From Candidatus Petromonas tenebris (GTDB lineage: Bacteria; Bacillota; Clostridia; Peptostreptococcales; Caminicellaceae), in assembly GCA_014236755.1 (NCBI GenBank), contig JACCKY010000017.1, forward strand, positions 21,355 to 85,354: a stretch of 64,000 bases of DNA. The letters are read 5' to 3'. How positions within the stretch are numbered: the stretch's first letter is position 1; the number at the start of each line of letters is the position of its first letter. This document shows positions 34,935 to 44,628 of the stretch, one piece after another. Below the pieces are notes generated by a model. The model worked only from the letters and a program-made list of their open reading frames with translations, was not told where the DNA came from and did no database searches. A program made the position numbers and the translations under genes.

Positions 34935-35525
34935 ATGACAGAAATTATTTTTGTAAGACATGGTGAATCATGTATGAATAGAAAGGGAGTCTTCTGTGGA
35001 TGGTCTAATTCTCCCTTGACTGATAGAGGGATAAAACAGGCCCTCGATGTTAGAGAAAAATTAAAGAATGAAAAAATTGATTTAATAATAAGTAGTGATT
35101 TAGACAGGTGTTTTAAGACTGCTGAACTGATTAATGAAAATCATAATATAAAAATAGTTAGGGAACCGGGATTAAAGGAATTAAATTTTGGTGAATGGGA
35201 AGGACTTAGCTATGAGGAAATCTGTACCCGATTTCCTGAAGTGACAGAATTATGGCAGAATGATTATATAAATTTTAAGATTCCCCTAGGAGAAAGTCTT
35301 AGGGAGATGTATGAAAGGGTTAACAGAACCTATAAAAATATTTTAAATAAACATGAAAAAAGCAAAATTCTTATAGTCTCTCACTCAGGAGTTATAAGAT
35401 CAATACTATCAGAGGAGATCTGCGGAAACATTGAGAGTTATTGGAAATTTAAGATTGAAAACTGTGGCATAGCAAGACTTGGGTATGTAGATGATTTTCC
35501 TGTATTAAAGGGTATAAATCAATAG
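34935..35525 (+). CDS. cobC: Alpha-ribazole phosphatase (histidine phosphatase family)
   Basis: A 196-residue histidine phosphatase that removes phosphate from alpha-ribazole 5'-phosphate or adenosylcobalamin 5'-phosphate. The phospho-histidine is H9 in IIFVRHGES, and the second histidine lies in VSHSGVIRS; LTDRGIKQA and the ELNFGEWEG motif are typical. The frame is open inside cobS from 34860, but ATG at 34935 with TTTAGG upstream is at the conserved N-terminus. Assignment to CobC rather than a general phosphoglycerate mutase rests on position after cobS. Confidence 0.88.
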   Translation: MTEIIFVRHGESCMNRKGVFCGWSNSPLTDRGIKQALDVREKLKNEKIDLIISSDLDRCFKTAELINENHNIKIVREPGLKELNFGEWEGLSYEEICTRFPEVTELWQNDYINFKIPLGESLREMYERVNRTYKNILNKHEKSKILIVSHSGVIRSILSEEICGNIESYWKFKIENCGIARLGYVDDFPVLKGINQ

Positions 35526-35619
35526 TACTTTGTTGCTATTGTTATATTTATTTGATAATATATAAGTAAATAATTTCATAGGTGAATTGATGTAACACAA
35601 CTTAATAATATAGCAATAA

Positions 35620-35800
35620 TTAGGTGTCGCAAGACTTAAAAGGGAAGACGGTGAAAATCCGTCACAGCCCCCGCTACTGTAAGCGAGGATGAAACCGGAG
35701 CATGCCACTTAAGCAATTTTGCCTAGGGAAGGTGCCGGGAGTAAGTTGATTCGCAAGTCAGGAGACCTGCCTGATTAGATTGATGCTACCTTCGGAGGGA
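35620..35800 (+). promoter_or_regulatory. Adenosylcobalamin riboswitch aptamer
   Basis: Canonical B12-box elements are present: GGGAAGACGGTGAAAATCC at ~35642, ACAGCCCCCGCTACTGTAA at ~35663, the GAAACCGGA and TGCC elements, and the final CAAGTCAGGAGACCTGCCTG near 35753-35773. It lies in the 376-bp gap between cobC and cbiA, in + orientation. Binding of AdoCbl is expected to switch off the cbiA transcription unit through the terminator at 35829-35855. Confidence 0.96.
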
Positions 35801-35828
35801 AGGGACGTACATAGATAGTGAATTTATA

Positions 35829-35855
35829 TCCTGGCCCTTTGGTGCCAGTTTTTTG
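35829..35855 (+). terminator. Riboswitch expression-platform terminator
   Basis: The stem CTGGC/GCCAG with loop CCCTTTGGT-like sequence is followed by six T residues, 47 bp before the cbiA ATG. The upstream GGAAGGGAC (35797-35806) could pair with the CCCTT of this loop region and act as an alternative partner. This position favours transcription attenuation. Confidence 0.75.
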
Positions 35856-35901
35856 TTGATAAGGAAATGTTAGATAAAAAAGGTAAAGGGGAAGAGAGCT
35901 T

Positions 35902-37299
35902 ATGAAAATGCCGAGATTTGTAATAGGTGGAACCCAGAGTGGAGTAGGTAAGACGACGGTATCTACGGGTATTATGCGAGCTCTTGTGAGAAGGGGATAT
36001 AAGGTGCAGCCTTATAAGGTAGGACCTGATTATATAGACCCTGCATTTCATAGTTTTGTAACAGGAAATAAGTCGAGGAACTTAGATAGCTGGATGCTCG
36101 ATGAAGAGGCTTTAAGAGAAATATTTGTTAGAAATTCCTCTAGTAAGGATATATCGGTTATCGAAGGAGTGATGGGGCTTTACGACGGATTTTCCATCAA
36201 AAAAGATATGGGGAGCAGTGCTCATGTATCTAAAATATTAAAAAGTCCAGTCATATTAGTTATAGATGGAAGCGGTATGTCATCCAGTGCAGCAGCTCAA
36301 GTCCTTGGTTATAAAATCTATGACAAAGAGATTGATTTAAAGGGTGTGATAGTCAATAGGGTATCAGGTGAAAAACATTATGAATTGATAAAAAAGGCCA
36401 TTGAAAGGGATACGGGAATTAAATGCGTAGGCTATCTTAGGAGAAATATTGGCATTAAGCTGGAAAGCAGGCATCTTGGCTTAGTTCCAAGTGTAGAGGT
36501 TGAAAACCTAAATGAAAGGTTGGATGAGCTGGCTAAAATGGTGGAAGAGACTGTAGAAATAGATAAAATAATACAGTTGGCTAAAGATTCATCCGATATG
36601 GATAACTATGGGTATATTGTAGAGGAAAAGTCTGATGCAAAAACGGTAAATTTAGGAGTTGCTTTAGATAAGGCTTTTAATTTTTATTATCAAGATAATC
36701 TTGATCTTTTGGAGGAGTTAGGGGCAAATTTGATTTACTTTAGTCCCCTGGAGGATAACGTTTTGCCGGAAAATTTACATGGAATATATCTGGGAGGCGG
36801 ATTTCCTGAGGTGTTTGCAAAAGAATTAGAGGAAAACAGACAAATGAGGGAGCAAATAAAAGATGCTTCTTTTAAAGGTATGCCAATCTACGCCGAATGC
36901 GGAGGACTTATGTATTTGACGAGATCTATTACTACATTTGATGGCGGAAAGTATGAAATGGCGGGAGTATTTAATAAAGAAGCTAAAATGACCAAGAGAC
37001 TTCAAAGATTCGGATACGTCTATGTAAATATAAACAGTCCCTGTGTTATATCAAGAGAACCGACCAAAGTAAAGGCCCATGAGTTTCATAGATCCATATT
37101 AAGTGATTCTTGTGATGGAGATTATGTTTATAAAGTCGACAAGATAAGAGAAAACACTCTTGTAAAATCATGGGAGTGCGGTCTTGTAAAAAATAATACT
37201 TTAGGGGCCTATGCCCATATACATTTTTATGCTAATAAAAAATTGGCTCAGGATTTTATAAACAGCTGCAAAGAATTCAAGAAAAAAGGATGTGTTTAA
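35902..37299 (+). CDS. cbiA: Cobyrinate a,c-diamide synthase
   Basis: A 465-residue glutamine-dependent amidotransferase that amidates the a and c carboxylates of the corrin ring using ATP. The N-terminal dethiobiotin-synthetase-like domain has P-loop [14 protein letters not shown] and the [17 protein letters not shown] motif; the C-terminal class I glutaminase-like domain has the nucleophile cysteine in [10 protein letters not shown]. The length is standard. It is the first gene after the AdoCbl riboswitch. Its end overlaps the cbiP start by ten bases, indicating translational coupling. Confidence 0.95.
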   Translation: MKMPRFVIGGTQSGVGKTTVSTGIMRALVRRGYKVQPYKVGPDYIDPAFHSFVTGNKSRNLDSWMLDEEALREIFVRNSSSKDISVIEGVMGLYDGFSIKKDMGSSAHVSKILKSPVILVIDGSGMSSSAAAQVLGYKIYDKEIDLKGVIVNRVSGEKHYELIKKAIERDTGIKCVGYLRRNIGIKLESRHLGLVPSVEVENLNERLDELAKMVEETVEIDKIIQLAKDSSDMDNYGYIVEEKSDAKTVNLGVALDKAFNFYYQDNLDLLEELGANLIYFSPLEDNVLPENLHGIYLGGGFPEVFAKELEENRQMREQIKDASFKGMPIYAECGGLMYLTRSITTFDGGKYEMAGVFNKEAKMTKRLQRFGYVYVNINSPCVISREPTKVKAHEFHRSILSDSCDGDYVYKVDKIRENTLVKSWECGLVKNNTLGAYAHIHFYANKKLAQDFINSCKEFKKKGCV

Positions 37300-38828
37300 A
37301 ATTGAAAGGTAAACCATTGATGATACAGGGAACGGCTTCTTCAGTTGGGAAGAGTGTTTTAACAGCTGGACTTTGTAGGATATTCAAGGAAGATGGATAC
37401 GAGGTGGCTCCTTTTAAATCTCAAAACATGGCTCTGAATTCCTACATAACTGAAGAAGGATTGGAAATGGGAAGAGCTCAGGTGGTACAGGCTGAAGCAA
37501 GTGGCAAGAAACCTTCCGTACTTATGAATCCCATCCTTCTTAAACCTACCACCGATAAAAAATGTCAGGTTATTCTGAAGGGAAAGATTTATGGAAACCT
37601 TTCTGCAATGGAATATCATAAATTTAAGCCGAAACTAAAGGATTTAGTTAAAAAAACCTTTAAAGAACTGGCTGTAGAAAACGATATAGTTGTCATAGAG
37701 GGGGCGGGAAGTCCTGCAGAAATAAATTTAAGAGAAAATGATCTAGTGAATATGGGCATGGCAGAGATCGCAGATTCACCGGTAATCCTAGTGGGAGATA
37801 TAGATAGGGGAGGGGTATTTGCCTCCATATATGGAACTATTATGCTTTTAACTGAAGAAGAGAGAAAAAGAGTTAAGGGGGTAATTATAAATAAATTTCG
37901 AGGAGATGTAGAGATACTGAAGCCCGGCATAGAGATGCTTGAAGAGCTTATAAAAATACCAGTTTTAGGAGTAGTGCCCTATGCTGATATTCAGATAGAG
38001 GATGAAGACAGCCTTGCCGAAAGATTCAGAAGACGTAGGAAAGCAGAGGGTGAGATATATGTAGAGGTATTATATCTGCCCCATGTTTCAAACTTTACTG
38101 ATTTTAATGTATTTGAAACCCAAAAAGATGTTAATTTAAGGTATGTCATGAGGGGTGAGAGTATAGGAGACCCTGATATTTTAATAATTCCAGGTTCCAA
38201 GAATACGATTGAAGATCTGATATATCTTAGAAACTCAGGACTAGAGGAACAAATACTTAGATTAAACAGAGCTGGAAAGCTCATAGTGGGTATCTGTGGA
38301 GGCTATCAGATATTAGGAAGAAAAATTAAAGATCCCCATGAAACAGAAAGTTCTATTGGTGAAATAAACGGTTTGGGACTATTAGATGTAGAGACGGTAT
38401 TTGAACTAGAAAAAACAACTACCCAGGTCGAAGGAGAGATTATTACCGGTAAAGATGGAATGTTTAAAGATTTAAAGGTGGGAGGTATAAAGGGTTACGA
38501 AATTCATATGGGTCAAACAAAGCTTTGGGAAGGAACGGTTCCCTTTGCTAAAATAACTAAGAGACTTAAGGATGATGTTCAAATATTAGATGGAGCAGTT
38601 AGTAAAGACGGTAATGTATTTGGTACCTATATCCATGGAATTTTCGATAACATAAATTTTACAAGAGGGATTTTAAATAGAATAAGAAGAGAAAAGGGAT
38701 TAAATGAGCTTTGTGCAGATATAAAAAGTTTTGATGAGTTCAAGGAAAAAGAATATAAAAAGCTTGCAAAAATTGTGAGAAAAAATTTGGACATGGAAAA
38801 AATCTATGAGATAGTTAATGGTGGTTAA
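37290..38828 (+). CDS. cbiP: Cobyric acid synthase
   Basis: A 512-residue glutamine amidotransferase that amidates carboxylates b, d, e and g of adenosylcobyrinate diamide. The N-terminal [19 protein letters not shown]-loop, [19 protein letters not shown] and [16 protein letters not shown] are diagnostic. The C-terminal glutaminase domain has the nucleophile in [11 protein letters not shown] and a later [11 protein letters not shown] 37290 overlaps cbiA; TTG 37302 is an alternative with better spacing from AAGGA. cbiB overlaps or abuts its end. Confidence 0.95.
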   Translation: MCLKLKGKPLMIQGTASSVGKSVLTAGLCRIFKEDGYEVAPFKSQNMALNSYITEEGLEMGRAQVVQAEASGKKPSVLMNPILLKPTTDKKCQVILKGKIYGNLSAMEYHKFKPKLKDLVKKTFKELAVENDIVVIEGAGSPAEINLRENDLVNMGMAEIADSPVILVGDIDRGGVFASIYGTIMLLTEEERKRVKGVIINKFRGDVEILKPGIEMLEELIKIPVLGVVPYADIQIEDEDSLAERFRRRRKAEGEIYVEVLYLPHVSNFTDFNVFETQKDVNLRYVMRGESIGDPDILIIPGSKNTIEDLIYLRNSGLEEQILRLNRAGKLIVGICGGYQILGRKIKDPHETESSIGEINGLGLLDVETVFELEKTTTQVEGEIITGKDGMFKDLKVGGIKGYEIHMGQTKLWEGTVPFAKITKRLKDDVQILDGAVSKDGNVFGTYIHGIFDNINFTRGILNRIRREKGLNELCADIKSFDEFKEKEYKKLAKIVRKNLDMEKIYEIVNGG

Positions 38829-38829
38829 A

Positions 38830-39783
38830 ATGGAATTGATTTTTATAGGCTATATTATGGACTTGGTCTTAGGTGATCCTTATTTTATACCCCACCCTAT
38901 AAGATTTATAGGAAAGTGCATAGGAATACTTGAAAAGAGGCTTAGGATAATATTTAAAGAAAGATCTAAAGAAAAAATTGGAGGAATTTTATTAGCCCTA
39001 GGAATTATTGGAAGCACCTATTTGATGACCTATTGGATTTTAAAATTAGCTGGGATCTTTAGTTTAGCGTTGGTTAAAATGATAGCTATCTTCTGGATTT
39101 TTCAAACTCTTGCAGCTAAAAGTTTAGCTGTGGAAAGCAGAAAGGTATACTATCCATTGAAGGAAGATAACCTTTCACAAGCTAGAAAATTTTTATCCTA
39201 CATAGTGGGAAGAAATACTCAAGAGCTGAATAAGGATGAAATAACCAGGGCAACGGTTGAAACAATAGCTGAAAATATCTCTGATGGAATTATAGCTCCT
39301 CTTTTTTACATTTTTATTGGAGGAGCGCCATTGGGTATGGCATATAAGGCTATTAACACTTTGGATTCCATGGTAGGGTACAAAAATGAAAAGTACATAA
39401 ACTTTGGCTGGGCTTCGGCTAAGATAGATGATTTAGCAAATTACATACCTGCAAGAATTACGGCTTTTTGTATTGTTATAGCATCGTTTTTTTTAAAGAT
39501 GGATTTCAGAAATAGCTTTAAAATCTTGCTTAGAGATAGAAAAAACCATAGCAGCCCTAATGCAGGCTACCCCGAAGCAGCGGTGGCAGGTGCCTTAGGA
39601 GTTCAACTCGGTGGAACCAATGTGTACTTTGGAAAACCTGTCGTTAAGCCTACTATCGGAGATAAAAAAAGGGATCTGGAAATAGAAGATATAAATAGGA
39701 CTATTAAGATAATGTATGTTGCATCTTTTATAGGAATTTGTATATTTGGATTTATCGGTTATTTACTACGAGAATTCTTCTAA
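38830..39783 (+). CDS. cbiB: Adenosylcobinamide-phosphate synthase
   Basis: A 317-residue membrane enzyme that attaches (R)-1-amino-2-propanol phosphate to adenosylcobyric acid. Family motifs are MDLVLGDPYFIPHPIRFIG at the N-terminus, TVETIAENISDGIIAPLFY, NTLDSMVGYKNEKY and the SPNAGYPEAAVAGALGVQLGG segment (shown here in two overlapping parts). About five membrane segments are visible. ATG at 38830 has GGTGG six bases upstream; the frame opens 12 bases earlier inside cbiP. Heptamer repeat copy C separates it from cobD. Confidence 0.94.
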   Translation: MELIFIGYIMDLVLGDPYFIPHPIRFIGKCIGILEKRLRIIFKERSKEKIGGILLALGIIGSTYLMTYWILKLAGIFSLALVKMIAIFWIFQTLAAKSLAVESRKVYYPLKEDNLSQARKFLSYIVGRNTQELNKDEITRATVETIAENISDGIIAPLFYIFIGGAPLGMAYKAINTLDSMVGYKNEKYINFGWASAKIDDLANYIPARITAFCIVIASFFLKMDFRNSFKILLRDRKNHSSPNAGYPEAAVAGALGVQLGGTNVYFGKPVVKPTIGDKKRDLEIEDINRTIKIMYVASFIGICIFGFIGYLLREFF

Positions 39784-39858
39784 TCTCTTTAGAAAGGTGA
39801 GAAGTTACATGTGATAGCTAATAAGTAACAGGAGGTAGGAGAAAGGAGATAGAAAATA

Positions 39859-39967
39859 AGTAACGGGTGACGGGCAACAGGAAAGACCCTAAAGAATGAC
39901 CTTAATTTGCCAAGAACTAAGAGCTAAGAACTAAGAACTAACAAAGCGTCGAAGACGCCTTTATTCA
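39859..39967 (+). repeat. Heptamer-rich repeat family 2, copy C (short)
   Basis: Contains GTAACGG GTGACGG GCAACAG heptamers, AAGACCCTAAAGAATGACC, four CTAAGAR heptamers and the terminal hairpin AAAGCGTC/GACGC(C)TTT followed by ATTC. The upstream part found in A, B and D is replaced by unrelated GTAACAGGAGGTAGGAGA-like sequence. It lies inside the cobalamin cluster between cbiB and cobD (206-bp gap), and its hairpin could attenuate readthrough. Confidence 0.8.
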
Positions 39968-39988
39968 TGATAGAAAAGGAAGATAGAT

Positions 39989-41071
39989 ATGAGAATAAAA
40001 CACGGTGGAAATATATATGAAGCTGCAAAAAGATACGGTATTGCCCCTGGAGAGATTATTGATTTTAGCGCAAATATCAATCCTTTTGGAATACCCGATA
40101 GTCTCAAAGAGGCAATTATTTCAAATATAGATATCCTGGAAAATTACCCCGATCCCGAGTATGAGTCTCTGGTGAAAAGTATCGGAATTTATAATAAAGT
40201 AGATGAAAAGTTTGTGATTCCAGGAAATGGAGCCACTGAAGTAATTTTTTTAATAATTGGGGCCCTTGCTCCCCAAAAAGCTCTTTTGCTTGCTCCAACA
40301 TTCTCTGAATACGAAAGGGCTTTAAGGAGATATGGAAGTAGTGTAAACTATTTCTTATTAAAAGAAGAAAATAAATTTTGTTTAGATAAAGATGAATTTT
40401 TAAAAAATATGAAAAAAGATACGGATTTGATAATACTATGTAATCCCAACAATCCAACAGGGCAAATAGTAGAAAGAAAAGATTTGATTGAGATTTTAGA
40501 AAAATGTAGGGAAAGTAATACATATTTAATGCTTGATGAGGCCTTTATAGAGTTTATCGACAACGAAGACAAAGTATCTATGGAGAAATTTGTAGATAGA
40601 TTCGACAATTTATTTATTATTAAAGCCCTGACGAAATTTTTTGCCATACCGGGTTTAAGACTGGGCTATGGACTGACTTCAAATACTAGAATAAGGGAAA
40701 AAATTAAGGATATTAGGGAGCCTTGGACAATAAACGGTTTTGCATCTATAGCGGCACAAACTTTGCTACAAGACGAGAATTATATTTTTAAAAGCAAGGA
40801 ATTTTTTAGAGATGAAAGAAAATATTTATATGAAAGCCTAAAAAAAATAAAGGAGCTTCGGGTTTATAAACCTGAAGCCAACTATATATTTTTCAAAATT
40901 CTTAAAGGGAATATTGATCTGAAGGAAGAATTGATTAAAAGAAAAATACTTATTAGAGACTGTAGCAACTATGTGAGCCTGAGTAAAGGTTATTATAGAG
41001 CTGCAATTAGGGATAGAGTTTCAAATGATAAACTAATTAATGCGCTGAAAGAGGTTGTATATGAAGATTAA
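39989..41071 (+). CDS. cobD: Threonine-phosphate decarboxylase
   Basis: A 360-residue fold-type I PLP enzyme that decarboxylates L-threonine O-3-phosphate to (R)-1-amino-2-propanol O-2-phosphate, the arm used by CbiB. It resembles histidinol-phosphate aminotransferases: HGGNIYEAAKRYG and DFSANINPFGIPDSLKEAI are CobD signatures, NPNNPTGQ and the PLP lysine in IKALTKFFAIPGLRLGYG follow. pduX begins within its last codons, so phosphate donor synthesis and decarboxylation are coupled. Confidence 0.93.
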   Translation: MRIKHGGNIYEAAKRYGIAPGEIIDFSANINPFGIPDSLKEAIISNIDILENYPDPEYESLVKSIGIYNKVDEKFVIPGNGATEVIFLIIGALAPQKALLLAPTFSEYERALRRYGSSVNYFLLKEENKFCLDKDEFLKNMKKDTDLIILCNPNNPTGQIVERKDLIEILEKCRESNTYLMLDEAFIEFIDNEDKVSMEKFVDRFDNLFIIKALTKFFAIPGLRLGYGLTSNTRIREKIKDIREPWTINGFASIAAQTLLQDENYIFKSKEFFRDERKYLYESLKKIKELRVYKPEANYIFFKILKGNIDLKEELIKRKILIRDCSNYVSLSKGYYRAAIRDRVSNDKLINALKEVVYED

Positions 41072-41942
41072 GGCATTATGCCCTGCATCCTGTGGAGAAT
41101 TGATCCAGGGAGTTGTAGGAGATGGAGAAAAATTAATATCGTTGCCTATTAATATTTTTTCAGAGGTAACTATTGAAGAAACGAGAAAAGGTAGTTTGCA
41201 GAAGGGAAAAAGAAAATCTATCGAAGCACTGTATAAAACCTTCCAATATTTTGGAATACCTCAAAGACACTTAGAAAATTTGAGCCTTAAAATAAAATCA
41301 GAAATACCTATTGCTAAGGGGATGGCTAGCAGTACCGCCGATATTGCGGGAACTATAATTGCCGCCGCCGGACTTTTAGGGAAAAGGCTGAAGAATGAAG
41401 AACTCGCAAAGCTCTGCTGCGAAATCGAACCTACAGATAGCACTATATTTGCAAGACTTACCTTGTTTGATCATATAAAGGGAAGGGTCATAGAGGAATT
41501 TGAATGGAGTCCTGACATAAAGATATTGGTGTTAGAGTTGGAGGATATATTAGATACTCAGGAGTTCAGAAAAAAGGATTATGGAAAAGTCAGAGAAGAA
41601 AATAGGAAAGATATAGAAAGGGCATTCAGTATCTTTAGTGAAGGTTGTAAGAAAAGAGATAAAAAATTATTGGGAAAGGCAGTTACCATGAGCTCAGTAG
41701 CTAACCAAAAATTGATATATAAGCCAATGTTGAGTGAAATAATCGATATATCATATAAATGTGGAGCATATGGAGTAAATGTAGCCCATAGTGGTACTGT
41801 GATAGGAATCCTTTATGATGAACATTTAGTTGACATAGATAGACTAAAAAGAATGCTTTGGGAAAATGAAATAAATAAACATTATTTTAAAGTATACTCT
41901 GTCGATATGATAAAGGGCGGAGTGAGGATAATGGAAGAATAA
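41061..41942 (+). CDS. pduX: L-threonine kinase (GHMP family)
   Basis: A 293-residue GHMP-type kinase that makes L-threonine O-3-phosphate, substrate of the adjacent CobD. The ATP-binding GHMP motif is visible as EIPIAKGMASSTADIAGT, and the start ALCPASCGELIQGVVGD is typical of PduX. ATG at 41061 overlaps the cobD stop by eleven bases; an upstream TTG at 41055 is in frame. cbiC follows after 18 bp. Confidence 0.9.
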   Translation: MKIKALCPASCGELIQGVVGDGEKLISLPINIFSEVTIEETRKGSLQKGKRKSIEALYKTFQYFGIPQRHLENLSLKIKSEIPIAKGMASSTADIAGTIIAAAGLLGKRLKNEELAKLCCEIEPTDSTIFARLTLFDHIKGRVIEEFEWSPDIKILVLELEDILDTQEFRKKDYGKVREENRKDIERAFSIFSEGCKKRDKKLLGKAVTMSSVANQKLIYKPMLSEIIDISYKCGAYGVNVAHSGTVIGILYDEHLVDIDRLKRMLWENEINKHYFKVYSVDMIKGGVRIMEE

Positions 41943-41960
41943 TTTAAGGAGAGATATTCT

Positions 41961-42578
41961 ATGAGTTATATAAAAGACCCAATGGAAATAGAAAAGAGAA
42001 GCTTTGAGATAATTACTGAGGAACTGGGAGATAAGACATTTCCTGAAGATATTGGAAAAGTTATTAAAAGGATAATACATACCACTGCAGATTTTCAGTA
42101 TGCAGATATTACAGTAATAAAAGATGGAGCTCTACAAAAGGCTAAGCAGGCCATTAAAAGAGGAGAAAATGTAGTTACTGATACAAAGATGGCCATGGCG
42201 GGAATAAATAAGAGAAAGCTAGGAGAATTTGGAGGTCAAGTATTTAATTATGTATCTGATGAAGATGTGGCTACAAAGGCAAAAGAGTTAGGAATTACTC
42301 GTTCGATAGTAGGTATGAGAAAGGCAGTGAAGGAAAATCCTGAGGGGATATTCGTGATTGGAAATGCTCCTACGGCTTTATTTGAGTTAATCAGACAGAT
42401 AAAGGAAGGAAATGTAAGACCTTCTCTTATAGTAGGAGTTCCCGTGGGATTTGTAGGAGCAGCCGAATCTAAAGAGGAACTTTTTAAATTAGATGTTCCT
42501 TATATTGTTACTAGAGGTAGAAAAGGTGGAAGTACAGTAGCAGCATCTATAATAAATGCTATCTTATATATGATATAG
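41961..42578 (+). CDS. cbiC: Cobalt-precorrin-8 methylmutase
   Basis: A 205-residue enzyme that moves the C11 methyl group to C12, giving cobyrinate. The family pattern includes the SYIKDPMEIEKRSFEII start, the catalytic-histidine helix VIKRIIHTTADFQYAD, DTKMAMAGINKRKL, the FVIGNAPTALFEL segment and GVPVGFVGAAESKEEL. AAGGAGAG precedes ATG. Palindromic repeat copy 3 interrupts the cluster after it, separating it from cbiD by 308 bp. Confidence 0.95.
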   Translation: MSYIKDPMEIEKRSFEIITEELGDKTFPEDIGKVIKRIIHTTADFQYADITVIKDGALQKAKQAIKRGENVVTDTKMAMAGINKRKLGEFGGQVFNYVSDEDVATKAKELGITRSIVGMRKAVKENPEGIFVIGNAPTALFELIRQIKEGNVRPSLIVGVPVGFVGAAESKEELFKLDVPYIVTRGRKGGSTVAASIINAILYMI

Positions 42579-42645
42579 TGGCTATAGATAACAAAGTGCA
42601 AAGCTTAACTTATTAGGATTTTGGGAATCCTTATGGCTCATGTGA

Positions 42646-42823
42646 AGAACTCGCCTCGCTAGTTCCTTATAGATATCCTTCAATAATCCTCTTCAGGCTC
42701 CGTAGAAGAGCTGTTTTAGTAGAAAAGATTTAGAGGTAAAAACAGCTTTTAGGAGTCGCTTCAGAGGAAACATTGAAGGATATTTAAAGACATACTGTTA
42801 GAGTAACTAGCACAAGAGGTTAA
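42646..42823 (+). repeat. Palindromic repeat family 1, copy 3 (complete)
   Basis: A 178-bp copy with ends GAACTCGCCTCGCTAGTT and AACTAGCACAAGAGGTTAA, helix ATATCCTTCAAT/ATTGAAGGATAT, and the variant distal segment CAGCTTTTAGGAGTCGC shared with copy 4. It ends 63 bp before cbiD. Because it lies within the cobalamin gene run, it is either transcribed with the operon or marks a break into two transcription units. Confidence 0.9.
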
Positions 42824-42886
42824 ATTAAATTTTAAAGTTAGATATCTATAATACAGGGTTCCAATGAAATCAGATGGGGGATTAAT

Positions 42887-44005
42887 ATGTTGAATAAATA
42901 CACTGTTAAAGATGGCAAGAAAATGAGATACGGCTATACAACGGGGTCATGTGCAGCTGCAGCAGCTAAGGCAGCTGTATTTATGGCAGTAAACAATAGG
43001 ATTATCCAGAGTATTGAAATAGATACTCCAAAGGGCTGGAAACTGAATCTTAAGGTTTTAAAACCGGAGATTCAAGAGGAAAACAAGTGTGCAGTATGCT
43101 ATATAAAAAAGAATGCCGGTGATGACCCGGATATAACCGATGGAATGCTTATAGGTGCAAGGGTTTTGATCACCAACGATTCAGAGATAGTTTTAAAGGG
43201 AGGAGAAGGTGTAGGTCATGTAACAAAGCCGGGGCTTTATGTACCTGTTGGACAGCCTGCCATAAACCCTGTGCCAAGAAAGATGATATTAACAGAGGTG
43301 GCAAAGGTTCTGCCCCAAAATAAGGGTGCTGTTATTACCATAACAGCACCTGAAGGTGAAAAAATAACTAAAAAGACCTTTAATCCAAAGCTGGGGATAG
43401 TAGGAGGTATTTCTATTTTAGGAACGAGTGGAATAGTTGAACCCATGTCCGATGAAGCATTTAAGGAGTCTTTGGCTATAGAACTGAAAATGATTATAAA
43501 GGAAGGAATAGATAAAGTAGTCTTGGTTCCAGGCAATTATGGCGAGGAAAAGGCAATAAGGCATTTCGGTATTGATAAATCCTACGTGCATAAGACTAGC
43601 AACTTCATAGGCTTTATGCTTAATAAATGCATTGAGGAAAACATAAAAAAGGTAGTCTTAATAGGACACATAGGGAAGCTTGTGAAGTTGGCAGGGGGAA
43701 TTTTTAATACCCACAGCAAGGTAGCAGACGGAAGAATGGAGATAATTGCTTCCAATCTTGCACTACTTGGAGCATCCCAGGAGGTAATTAAAGAAGTCTT
43801 TGGCTGCATAACAACTGAGTCAGCCCTTCAGATTATAGATAGACATGGGTATGATAGGCTGTATAAAATACTATGTAAAAAAGCGGAAGATAAATGTATT
43901 AGTTACACTTACGGTCAATTGGATGTTGGAGTAGTTATGTTTTCTATGAATAGGGGAATTCTGGCCATAGGTGACAGGGCTAATGAGATTTTGGAGGAAT
44001 TTTGA
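42887..44005 (+). CDS. cbiD: Cobalt-precorrin-5B C1-methyltransferase
   Basis: A 372-residue SAM-dependent enzyme methylating C1 of cobalt-precorrin-5B. Diagnostic motifs are RYGYTTGSCAAAAAKAA at the N-terminus, DDPDITDGMLIGA, GVGHVTKPGL and VLIGHIGKLVKLAGGIFNTHS. Its presence, instead of CobF, marks the anaerobic route. GGGG precedes ATG. The stop TGA overlaps the cbiE ATG (TGATG). Confidence 0.95.
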   Translation: MLNKYTVKDGKKMRYGYTTGSCAAAAAKAAVFMAVNNRIIQSIEIDTPKGWKLNLKVLKPEIQEENKCAVCYIKKNAGDDPDITDGMLIGARVLITNDSEIVLKGGEGVGHVTKPGLYVPVGQPAINPVPRKMILTEVAKVLPQNKGAVITITAPEGEKITKKTFNPKLGIVGGISILGTSGIVEPMSDEAFKESLAIELKMIIKEGIDKVVLVPGNYGEEKAIRHFGIDKSYVHKTSNFIGFMLNKCIEENIKKVVLIGHIGKLVKLAGGIFNTHSKVADGRMEIIASNLALLGASQEVIKEVFGCITTESALQIIDRHGYDRLYKILCKKAEDKCISYTYGQLDVGVVMFSMNRGILAIGDRANEILEEF

Positions 44006-44628
44006 TGAATAAAATAAATGTATTGGGTATGGGACCGGGAAATATAGACTATGTTTTACCTATAACCTTAAGAAAAATTAAAGAAAGTGATGTTCTTATA
44101 GGTGGTAAAAGAATATTAAAAGATTTTGCAAATGAAGAAAAAGAATTGATTTATATAGATTCAAAGCTTAGTAGAATAGTCGATTATATTAAAGAAAACA
44201 TGAAAGAAAAAAAGATCTCACTGCTTTTGTCGGGAGATACAGGATTTTACAGCATGTTAAATTATTTAAAAAAATATTTTGGGGACGAGGATATAGAAGT
44301 GCTTCCAGGTATTAGTTCTTATCAGTATCTAATGGCAAAGCTGAAAAAATCCTGGCATAATTCCTATGTGGGAAGTGTCCATGGAAGGGACCTGGACATA
44401 ATAAACCTTACAAAAAGTTATGATAGCGTTATTTTACTTACGGATAATAAAAATTCTCCGGCTAATATTGCCTCTAGGTTATTAGAGGAAGGGATAGAAA
44501 ATAAAAGAATCATTGTGGGAGAAAACCTTTCATATGAAAACGAAAGGATAATAAGGGGACTTCCGGAAGAAATTACTCGTATAGATGGTATAGGCATGTC
44601 AGTGGTGGTGATAGAAAATGATGAGTAA
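44005..44628 (+). CDS. cbiE: Cobalt-precorrin-7 C5-methyltransferase
   Basis: A 207-residue SAM-dependent tetrapyrrole methylase adding the C5 methyl. N-terminal [19 protein letters not shown] and the [11 protein letters not shown] and [13 protein letters not shown] motifs fit CbiE. In aerobic organisms CbiE and CbiT are fused as CobL; here they are separate but overlapping. ATG 44005 has GGAGG seven bases upstream; the track of open frame begins one codon earlier with TTG. It overlaps cbiD and cbiT. Confidence 0.93.
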   Translation: MNKINVLGMGPGNIDYVLPITLRKIKESDVLIGGKRILKDFANEEKELIYIDSKLSRIVDYIKENMKEKKISLLLSGDTGFYSMLNYLKKYFGDEDIEVLPGISSYQYLMAKLKKSWHNSYVGSVHGRDLDIINLTKSYDSVILLTDNKNSPANIASRLLEEGIENKRIIVGENLSYENERIIRGLPEEITRIDGIGMSVVVIENDE

